Origin: an uncultured Alistipes sp.
GTDB taxonomy: Bacteria; Bacteroidota; Bacteroidia; Bacteroidales; Rikenellaceae
Direction of reading: 5' to 3'
NCBI GenBank assembly: GCA_947367255.1
Contig: CANBCZ010000018.1
Coordinates: 1-39,085, forward strand
Length of the DNA stretch: 39,085 bases
Made by a program: the position numbers and the translations under genes. This document shows, in pieces, positions 32,710 to 39,085 of this stretch. The stretch's first letter is position 1, and every line of letters begins with the position of its first letter. The notes beneath the pieces are model-generated. The model was not told the origin of the DNA and ran no database searches. It saw only the letters and a list, made by a program, of their open reading frames with translations.

Positions 32710-34215
32710 TTAAATCTGCTTTATTCTGATAATCTTAGGGTCGTCACCACTCTCCGGCCACGCAATATCGCCAAGGTGTCCGTTGATAAAGAGGAACATC
32801 GACGAGCTCGGATCCATCCATGATGCGGTATATGAGATACCGAAATCTACAACATTACCCACGCGTTCAGGCTTGAGAGGAACAATCTTGATGTTATACC
32901 AATCCGAACTTGCAACCAACTGACTCATATCGGTAATACGAGCACCTTTCTGGTATACTCTCACCTCATAATCAGAGTCAGACTGACGCAGTGTCGGTAC
33001 CCAATGCTGTCCTACAGGAGCGGACATATAGAACCAAACCGAGAAGGCACCAGCCTCTTCATCGGTAGCATTATAGCTCATTGTCGGAGGGGTGGTAATG
33101 GCACCTGTAATATTTCCCGAGTTGTAGAGCTCATACGGAAGTACCGGATTATGGTATGTCGGATATGCAAACTCGCCATAGTCCCAATCGCCACCAACCT
33201 GCCAGTCTGCAACTTGGTAGGTAAGCTCCAAATTACCCTTTGCAACACCTGTAATTCGGAAACGATAGATAGTATTGCGAGCAATCTTTGATGCCTCGCC
33301 TGTCGGTCTGCCCGCCACATAACTCTTGAAGTGCAGGGCATCCGGGAAGCTCAGTGTTGTAGAGTTGGTTGTAACATCTACAGAGAGTTTTGCCTCATAG
33401 AGCGGATACAATGTGTTGTCATACTCCGGGATATAGATTACAAACTTTCTATCCTGCTCGACCTCAACAAAGTTAAGAGGCGCAACATCTACCGAGCTGT
33501 AGCCACGGAAACCGCCTTCGCGATCGATATTTTTTGTATCTGCAACAACATCCCAACCTGTCGGCAGCACATATCCCTGACCGTTGTAGTAGTTGAGTGA
33601 CACCTTGTCCAACTCGACATTTGCAAGGGCTGCATCGAGCTCCACCTCAACCTTTGCAGCTGCACGAAGGAGGGATATTGTACCCAAGTGGGTGCTTCTG
33701 CCACCAACAAGCTCCGAGAGCTCCACCTGCTTTACGCCCCACATAGGGATTGCGCCGCTCTCCATATTAAGGTTACTCAGCGAGTAGAGCAAGCCGCTAT
33801 CTGCTATGCCCGAGGTATTGGCAAAGACCATAAATCTATACTGCTCACCACTCTGCAGCTGCTCGACAACAGCTGTCGGCAATGTGCCGTGGAATTGGTA
33901 GAGGGTATTTTCGTTGTTGATAGCCCAATGTTGCAGGTTTTCTACATCGCCCAAGTGGTTGTTGTCCGAAGTGTATACCGCAACGCGCAGGCTCTCGGGG
34001 TTGATCTTATTCTCGAAAGTTGTTCCTATCTGATCTGTAGGCTCGGTTTCGCCCCACTCGGCACGAGTAGAGCCCGGGCTGTCGATAGCAAGGACAAAGT
34101 TCACCTCTCGCGGCTCATCTACAGCAAGGCAGACGCCATTGTCGTAGATAGTATTGCACGAGGTGAGAGCAAGTCCCACTATCGCCACAACTATATATTT
34201 TAACACATCTCTCAT
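32710..34215 (-). CDS. Accessory fimbrial lipoprotein (FimC/Mfa3 position)
   Basis: The protein has 501 residues with a lipobox (LALTSC, Cys 20) and Arg 51 in SPGSTRAEWGE, a likely maturation site in line with the other subunits. The N-terminal domain has ESLRVAVYTSDNN, YRFMVFANTSG and LLRAAAKVEVELD, the three motifs shared with the 752-residue subunit. The second domain includes RNTIYRFRITGV and VGGDWDYGEF. It begins 21 bases after the anchor gene stop. By position and motifs it is an accessory pilus subunit that probably links the shaft to the tip. Confidence 0.75.
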   Translation of the reverse strand: MRDVLKYIVVAIVGLALTSCNTIYDNGVCLAVDEPREVNFVLAIDSPGSTRAEWGETEPTDQIGTTFENKINPESLRVAVYTSDNNHLGDVENLQHWAINNENTLYQFHGTLPTAVVEQLQSGEQYRFMVFANTSGIADSGLLYSLSNLNMESGAIPMWGVKQVELSELVGGRSTHLGTISLLRAAAKVEVELDAALANVELDKVSLNYYNGQGYVLPTGWDVVADTKNIDREGGFRGYSSVDVAPLNFVEVEQDRKFVIYIPEYDNTLYPLYEAKLSVDVTTNSTTLSFPDALHFKSYVAGRPTGEASKIARNTIYRFRITGVAKGNLELTYQVADWQVGGDWDYGEFAYPTYHNPVLPYELYNSGNITGAITTPPTMSYNATDEEAGAFSVWFYMSAPVGQHWVPTLRQSDSDYEVRVYQKGARITDMSQLVASSDWYNIKIVPLKPERVGNVVDFGISYTASWMDPSSSMFLFINGHLGDIAWPESGDDPKIIRIKQI

Positions 34216-34236
34216 AGCTCTGTCTGTTTGGATATG

Positions 34237-35274
34237 TTAAATAATCTCATTGTTGAGAACAACTCTCCAAGAGTTGATAATTATCTGACTCGATACCCAC
34301 TTACCGTCGTGGATAAAGAATGTCAAATTGTACTCATCCTGACGGTCAAGGTACTCCTGATCTTCCATAGAACGGTTGTAGTTACCCTTTACGAGCAGTG
34401 CGTAGTCCACAATCGGCACGCTGAGCACTCGTTCGCCACTCTGCTTGTTTGTCACAACGAGCATCGGGTGGTGGTCGGTCATAAGTCGCGCGGTGGTTAT
34501 CTCGGCAACAGATACTGTAGCAAGATTTGCGCGGGTCGAGTAGATGTCGGCATCGATATCGACCTTACCCGAAGAGATCTCCCACGGACGGTAGACAATC
34601 TGCTCATCCTCCATCACACTGTTGTCGTAGTCCATCTTACCGTTGTTGTCGATAATTGCGAAGTCGAACATATTGATATCCACCTCCTCAGCATCGGCAC
34701 TGTCAGACCAAGTCTGCTGGAGAATGACGCGGAAGTTGTTTGTATTCTTTGTCAGCGACAAAACCTCGGTATGAATACCCGGCTCATTTGAGTAGGAGAT
34801 CTTCTTCAGTCCATGGAAGAGTGCGCTCAAATCCTCATCCACATAGCTGCCCTCTGCACCACTCTTACGCGACATAGTACAGATCATCTGCTCGAGGGTT
34901 GTCTTACCGACAGTTGCTGCTGGGGTGGTAAAGCTCTTGCCATCCACACCACACCAAGCAAGCAGGTTATACTCTGCCGGCTCAAGCTCGAGAATCATTG
35001 CGTAGTCGTCAGCCGCAAGTGCCTCGCCACTCTGGCTTTGCTGCTCAACAAGCACTCCCGACTTATCGAAAACGTAGAGTGCCACAGAGCCGACTTTTGA
35101 TGCAAAGGCGTCTGCAAACTCCATATTCTTTTCGTACTCAAACTCTATCCTGTACTTTATTGAACAGTCACCCTCTCCGTCATAGATTACACTATCACAA
35201 GAGATAAGCGTAGATGCAAGTGCAACAGCTACAGCGAGCATCTTGAGTTTTGAAATTTGAGCAGCTATATTCAT
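34237..35274 (-). CDS. FimB/Mfa2-family fimbrial anchor lipoprotein
   Basis: The start at 35274 (MNIAAQISKLKMLAVAV) is a normal ATG; the frame extends to a TTG at 35298 but nothing supports it. The product has 345 residues with Cys 26 (STLISCDS). The sequence right after it, SVIYDGEGDCSIKYRIEFEYEKNM, is the FimB/Mfa2 (DUF1812) signature, and VALYVFDKSGVLV, YNLLAWCGV and DISTGKVD-like segments follow. FimB/Mfa2 proteins stay attached to the outer membrane and anchor the pilus and limit its length. It lacks the post-Cys Arg seen in the polymerising subunits, as expected for an anchor. A 121-base gap with a hairpin separates it from the major subunit gene. Confidence 0.88.
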   Translation of the reverse strand: MNIAAQISKLKMLAVAVALASTLISCDSVIYDGEGDCSIKYRIEFEYEKNMEFADAFASKVGSVALYVFDKSGVLVEQQSQSGEALAADDYAMILELEPAEYNLLAWCGVDGKSFTTPAATVGKTTLEQMICTMSRKSGAEGSYVDEDLSALFHGLKKISYSNEPGIHTEVLSLTKNTNNFRVILQQTWSDSADAEEVDINMFDFAIIDNNGKMDYDNSVMEDEQIVYRPWEISSGKVDIDADIYSTRANLATVSVAEITTARLMTDHHPMLVVTNKQSGERVLSVPIVDYALLVKGNYNRSMEDQEYLDRQDEYNLTFFIHDGKWVSSQIIINSWRVVLNNEII

Positions 35275-35333
35275 AACCTTTAAGTTTTTAGTTAACAATT
35301 TTATATCCGTTTCCGGTCTTTTTATCTTTAGGA

Positions 35334-35363
35334 GGCAGTGGGAGATATCCCACCCCCACTGCC
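35334..35363 (-). other. Hairpin between major pilin and anchor genes
   Basis: A 9-bp perfect GC-rich stem GGCAGTGGG/CCCACTGCC has a 12-base loop, between the major subunit stop (35396) and the anchor ATG (35274). No U run follows it in the operon direction, so it may protect or process the mRNA rather than act as a simple terminator. Confidence 0.55.
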
Positions 35364-35395
35364 CGGGTCTTTTCGTCTATATTTTTTTCTCGAGG

Positions 35396-36919
35396 TTACT
35401 CGAGTACTGCATCGTTAGATACAACTCTCCAACTCAGGACATTAATCTCAGCTGCGATATATGTCTCCTTGTCAGATGGCTTAACAGGCTCTACTTTTGA
35501 GTCCGGATCGTAAACCGGAGTACCCCAGCCCTTAACGCCACTTACATTTACCTTGTAGCTGTGGTTACGAACAATACCGTACTCACCTACAGAGTTGGCA
35601 GAACCAAGGTGCTTAACATCTACATAGTAGTAAGACTGACCATCCTTCCAAACCTTTGCAGGCTCAACCTTTGCAAGCTCTGCATTTGCATCAACAACAG
35701 CTGTGTAGGTATTTCCGTCGAAAGAGTACCAATTATCTGTTGCAACGCCATCAGCAAGCTGGAAAGATACCTCATAGCTCTCTGCTGTATCAAGACCTGC
35801 AACGAGCTTGAGCTGTGAATCGTCGATAGATGTATAGGTATCTACGCCGTCGAAGTGCAGAAGCTTGCTCTTGAGAGTAGGAGCAACAGCTGCAAGAAGA
35901 GCCTCCTCACCTACATAGTTTGTTCCGTACCACTGTGCAATCTCCATAACATTACCTGATTTATCCTGAAGAACAGCAGCTACAACACATCTTGCGCGTG
36001 CACCGATAAGCTCACCAAGATACTCTACAGAAGAGGTTGTGTTTGTAAGCTGAGAGTATGTAAAGTCGTTGCTTACTGCATTAGCTACGCTCTTTGCAGA
36101 CCAATATGAGCGGAAGAATGGTGCGTCATTCCATACAAAGCCCAAAGATGCCTCAGTCCAAGTCGGATCGATGCTCTTGAGGTAGAAAGACTCAGTCTGA
36201 GTACCGATAACATCCCAACCGATAACCTTTGCATAGACAGCCTTATCACCAAGTGCTACGCCTGTATCGAAAGCAGCATCACCAAGTGCTACGCTCATCT
36301 TTGCAGTCATACGCTCAACATAGATTGTAACAGGGCTTGCAAGAGCCTTATCTGCAGATGTCTGGAAGTGGTCAATTGTAAGCGGAGTAGCATAAACAGC
36401 TGCGCCTGAACCATCTACATAGACAGAGTTTGTCATAATGAAGTTCTTACCGTTGGTGTGACCTGCAGCCTGCATATTGTCCTTCAACTGAGAGAGAGAA
36501 AGGCTTGCTGTGCCCTTGTAGTTTACTACAGCAACAACCTGTGCTGGGAACTCACCCTTGTACTTCTCGATAACAATTACAGGGTCTGTCATAGACTCAA
36601 TGTTTGGAGCATCAACGCCGCCATTGTCTGCTACAGATACATTGTAGTAGTTACCGTTTGCGTTTACAGGGAAGATGTTACCGGCAGCATCAAAGAAGTA
36701 GAATGTTGCCTCGGTTACAGCCTGCTCGTCAGCAGTACCATCCTCATAAACTGCATCTGCAAGACGTGAAGAGTCATTTGCAGACTTGAGATTGAGTGCC
36801 AAATAAGACTTGTTGGCACCATCAACAGGTTGATTAACCTTGTTCTCTTCGTCATTGTGTGAGCAAGCTACAACAGCTGCCAGCGCGAAGATACCCATCA
36901 AAATTTTTGAGGTTTTCAT
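35396..36919 (-). CDS. Mfa1-family major fimbrial subunit
   Basis: The protein has 507 residues with a lipobox (AAVVACS, Cys 19). A short N-terminal strand (KSYLALNLKS) is followed by Arg 52 (DSSRLADAV), a likely cleavage site that would free the groove for strand exchange as in type V pilins. Family motifs are VTEATFYFFDAAGNIFPV (about 68-85), VVAVVNYKG, VERMTAKMSV, VIGWDVIGTQTESFYLKS, RNHSYKVNVSGVKGWGTP and the C-terminal INVLSWRVVSN, which forms the donor strand in FimA/Mfa1 proteins. It is the third gene of the operon, 38 bases after the DUF3868 gene. It should be the most abundant subunit. The strongly conserved end and length fit Mfa1 better than FimA. Confidence 0.88.
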   Translation of the reverse strand: MKTSKILMGIFALAAVVACSHNDEENKVNQPVDGANKSYLALNLKSANDSSRLADAVYEDGTADEQAVTEATFYFFDAAGNIFPVNANGNYYNVSVADNGGVDAPNIESMTDPVIVIEKYKGEFPAQVVAVVNYKGTASLSLSQLKDNMQAAGHTNGKNFIMTNSVYVDGSGAAVYATPLTIDHFQTSADKALASPVTIYVERMTAKMSVALGDAAFDTGVALGDKAVYAKVIGWDVIGTQTESFYLKSIDPTWTEASLGFVWNDAPFFRSYWSAKSVANAVSNDFTYSQLTNTTSSVEYLGELIGARARCVVAAVLQDKSGNVMEIAQWYGTNYVGEEALLAAVAPTLKSKLLHFDGVDTYTSIDDSQLKLVAGLDTAESYEVSFQLADGVATDNWYSFDGNTYTAVVDANAELAKVEPAKVWKDGQSYYYVDVKHLGSANSVGEYGIVRNHSYKVNVSGVKGWGTPVYDPDSKVEPVKPSDKETYIAAEINVLSWRVVSNDAVLE

Positions 36920-36957
36920 AAGCTTTTTTTGTTAGTTGATAATTTATTTATTATGTG

Positions 36958-38388
36958 TTACTTGTTTTTCTCGATAAATACCTCCAGCTCTGCAAGTGCT
37001 GTTGTTGCCTGAGCAACACCGCTTGCCTCTGCCTGCTTGTAGAGTTTGCGAGCTGTATCGTAATCCTCGATCAGTGCAGCATAAGCTGCGCGAGCGTAGA
37101 CTGCCTCAGGAGAGTTACCGGCACGCTTGAGATAATCCTTTGCATATTCCAAATCGCGCTTGTGCATAGCTGAGTTTGCAGCATTGAGGTTTGCAACCTG
37201 ATCGTTCGGATACATTCTTACAGCCACCTCAAATACCTCGAGGAACTCCTTACTGCCCGACTCGTAGCTGTTTGCTACAAGATAGAGCTCGTTAAGGCTC
37301 AACTTCTGCGGAGCTGTTGCAAGAACTCGCTTAATCTCCTCAACATCGCTATACTTGCGGATTATATACTCCACTCTGTAGTCTGAGTGGCGAAGTCCCG
37401 GATAGACATTGTCCAACAGGTAGCGGTACTGCTCCGGATAGGCATCCTTAATCTTCCAGTTCTTACGATCCGGATCTCTACCCGAGTCGATAATATCGAT
37501 AATAGCGCTCTTATTGGCGATATTCGAGTTCTCGACATAGTTTCTCAGACCGATCCAATCCTCAGGCTCATAGTCTGTGTGAACTATAGCCGGATTGAAG
37601 TGGTAGAGATTCTGCACATAGTTCATAAGCGAATTTGTACGCTCCTTAGCAAGGTATGTATTGTGCTGATAACTACCCTCAGGCGATGCAAAACCCTTAA
37701 TGCTGAGCGATACAATCTCTATATCCTCATCCTTGCTCACAGAGTCTATAGTTGCGAAAATCTTATTGAGCTCGGCAGTGTTATTGCGATAATTAGGATA
37801 GATCTTTATCTCGTTTACAGGGTAGTCGATATATGCCGAACCCTTAATCTCACGAACCTTTCGGCTCTCTGCGTGAGGCTTGACATACAAAAACTCAGGG
37901 GTGTAGTATACCTTCTCCACAGAAGGGGTGCGGAAGTTCTCGACAAGCGGTGAACTCTCCTCGTCGAGCTTTGTGTTACAACAGCCGTAAACGGAGTTGT
38001 TGATAACAAGGTTCGAGCCCTCCATCCACTTCTTATACGGAATAAGTGAGCTGTACTCGATGGTATCAGGACGCTTAGCCTTGCGGAAACTACGCTCAGA
38101 GCTACCTGTAATAGTGCTTTTACCATCGCGAACATAGTAGTAGTAACGCTTGCGACCATATACACCGACAGACGAGAAGTCGAACGAGTTTTCGCCGTTT
38201 ACAAGTGCCGGAGTGACAATCACTGCACGGTTAGCCTTAACCTTAAGCTCTGTAAGGTCCATATCCATATCGACAACCATAAAGTCGCCATTGCGAACAA
38301 GACGCACATTTTGGGTCTTTACACCATCTGCATAGGCAGAAGAGCCAAAAACCAAGAGAGTTGCAAGTGTAAATATAAATCGTTTCAT
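36958..38388 (-). CDS. DUF3868 protein with OmpA-like domain and C-terminal TPR-like region
   Basis: The protein has 476 residues with a Sec signal peptide (cut near SAYADGV). The first domain (about 22-140) is DUF3868-like: RNGDFMVVDMDMDLTELKVKANRAVIVTPALV and YYYYVRDGK. The middle (about 190-340) has an OmpA-type segment, VSLSIKGFASPEGSYQHN followed by LAKERTNSL, as in peptidoglycan-binding domains. The last 110 residues are helical and TPR-like (PNDQVANLNAANSAM...YAKDYLKRAG...YDTARKLYKQA). In Bacteroidales these proteins sit at the head of Fim/Mfa operons and probably help export or anchor pili at the outer membrane. An AAGGA ribosome site lies a few bases before the ATG. Confidence 0.85.
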   Translation of the reverse strand: MKRFIFTLATLLVFGSSAYADGVKTQNVRLVRNGDFMVVDMDMDLTELKVKANRAVIVTPALVNGENSFDFSSVGVYGRKRYYYYVRDGKSTITGSSERSFRKAKRPDTIEYSSLIPYKKWMEGSNLVINNSVYGCCNTKLDEESSPLVENFRTPSVEKVYYTPEFLYVKPHAESRKVREIKGSAYIDYPVNEIKIYPNYRNNTAELNKIFATIDSVSKDEDIEIVSLSIKGFASPEGSYQHNTYLAKERTNSLMNYVQNLYHFNPAIVHTDYEPEDWIGLRNYVENSNIANKSAIIDIIDSGRDPDRKNWKIKDAYPEQYRYLLDNVYPGLRHSDYRVEYIIRKYSDVEEIKRVLATAPQKLSLNELYLVANSYESGSKEFLEVFEVAVRMYPNDQVANLNAANSAMHKRDLEYAKDYLKRAGNSPEAVYARAAYAALIEDYDTARKLYKQAEASGVAQATTALAELEVFIEKNK

Positions 38389-38415
38389 CTCTATTCCTTA
38401 TTATATATATGTATA

Positions 38416-39003
38416 TTAGAACAAATAGACCAGATTGATAGCAAGCTTCGTAGGACCGAAGTAGTGGTGAGTAAGACCTGTATCTGTCTTACGACCACAA
38501 CCAGCACACTCGAAAGAGTCATACTTTGTATAGGCATAACCCACACCCAGCTCGCACTCGAGGTTCCAGTGACGACCAAGAATAAAGGCATAACCGTAAG
38601 ATACACCACCACCGGCAAACCAACCCTGATAACGGTTGTCTGTCAGTTTGGAAAGATCTGTACCCAAGAAGCTGATGTTATTCTTTATACCGCCGAAGTT
38701 ATACTGTCCACCATGAGCGTGAATACCGAGGAAGTGACCCATAAAACGGTCACAAAACCAGTAACGAGCCTCCGGCTGAACAAGGTAGTGCTTCCAACGC
38801 TTCTGCTCGGACATATTCCATGCGTTAAAGTTACCTGACAAATCGAGGGTCCATCGCGGAGCAAGTCCAACCTCCACACCCGCATTAATAGTTGCCGTCA
38901 AATCATACAAGATATTGGTCTTGATGGCAACATCGTTCTGCGCACTCGCGTTGTACGAGAGTAACAGCCCAAAAATCAGGGGAATGTAAAATTTTAACTT
39001 CAT
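38416..39003 (-). CDS. DUF3575 outer-membrane beta-barrel protein
   Basis: The protein has 195 residues with a Sec signal peptide (cut near NASAQN). Family motifs are AIKTNILYDLTATINAGVEVGLAPRWTLD, WKHYLVQPEARYWFCD, FLGIHAHGGQYN, QGWFAGGGVSYGYAFILGRHWNLE and a terminal aromatic residue (NLVYLF). The pattern of alternating polar and non-polar residues fits an 8-strand barrel. DUF3575 genes regularly head Bacteroidales fimbrial operons together with DUF3868, and this one is 27 bases before it. The role in pilus assembly is inferred from this linkage. An AAGGA sequence precedes the ATG. Confidence 0.85.
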   Translation of the reverse strand: MKLKFYIPLIFGLLLSYNASAQNDVAIKTNILYDLTATINAGVEVGLAPRWTLDLSGNFNAWNMSEQKRWKHYLVQPEARYWFCDRFMGHFLGIHAHGGQYNFGGIKNNISFLGTDLSKLTDNRYQGWFAGGGVSYGYAFILGRHWNLECELGVGYAYTKYDSFECAGCGRKTDTGLTHHYFGPTKLAINLVYLF

Positions 39004-39085
39004 ATATACAGTCCTTGTAAATAGTGTTTATAAATTCTGTTAATTGTGCCGAGCAGACACAATCCGCCCCGCAAACTCAATAATT
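39004..39085 (-). other. Start of the pilus-operon upstream region, cut by the window end
   Basis: I see an AAGGACTG ribosome-binding sequence before the ATG at 39003. There is no full TAnnTTTG element and no invertible repeat in these 82 bases. The promoter probably lies beyond the window. Confidence 0.4.

Noticed and set aside
39004..39085. Invertible (phase-variable) promoter for the pilus operon
   Set aside because: No inverted repeat pair or invertase gene is visible; the relevant region may lie outside the window.

Overview
The window looks like chromosomal DNA of a member of the Bacteroidales. Evidence: the promoters match the Bacteroidetes -7 element (TAnnTTTG); there is a complete Fim/Mfa-type (type V) pilus operon; fimbrillin-like, BACON and DUF4954 proteins are present; IspG carries the Bacteroidetes-type inserted domain. 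The mix of families would suit a Rikenellaceae/Alistipes-like gut bacterium, but I cannot fix the genus from sequence alone. I see no tRNA, rRNA, CRISPR array, insertion sequence or prophage.

Left part (1-6.4 kb): a two-gene + strand operon of surface lipoproteins (a tandem fimbrillin-like protein with a FISUMP-like C-terminal domain, then a BACON/EF-hand/leucine-rich-repeat protein). It faces a - strand operon with a 48-residue peptide gene followed by a multidomain fimbrillin/FN3 lipoprotein. A strong bidirectional terminator separates the two.

Housekeeping block (6.5-18.4 kb): a secreted alpha/beta hydrolase, a DUF3108 protein, recG, ispG, a WbqC-family gene, a tightly overlapping - strand chain (cvpA-like, rsgA, trmH-like, DUF4954), and a secreted GH2-like protein whose usual acid/base glutamate is replaced by leucine.

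Regulatory block (18.4-23.1 kb): an OmpR-type response regulator and sensor kinase, divergent from a small secreted protein with plug-domain-like sequence. The shared intergenic region holds three TTAACA boxes at an exact 10-bp period. Two convergent AraC-family regulators follow.

Secreted pair (23.2-27.3 kb): an LPP20/NTF2-like protein and a protein with about five PEGA repeats and a probable C-terminal beta domain. They form a two-gene operon of unknown function and are the best candidate here for an undescribed system.

Pilus operon (39.0 down to 27.4 kb, - strand): DUF3575 beta-barrel, DUF3868/OmpA-like/TPR protein, Mfa1-type major subunit, FimB/Mfa2 anchor and three large accessory or tip lipoproteins. 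All the polymerising or accessory subunits carry an Arg about 30 residues after the lipobox Cys, a plausible maturation site, while the anchor lacks a comparable one. A GC-rich hairpin lies between the major subunit and the anchor gene.

Five intergenic hairpin terminators were found, and two of them (4.1 and 27.3 kb) share nearly the same core although they lie 23 kb apart.
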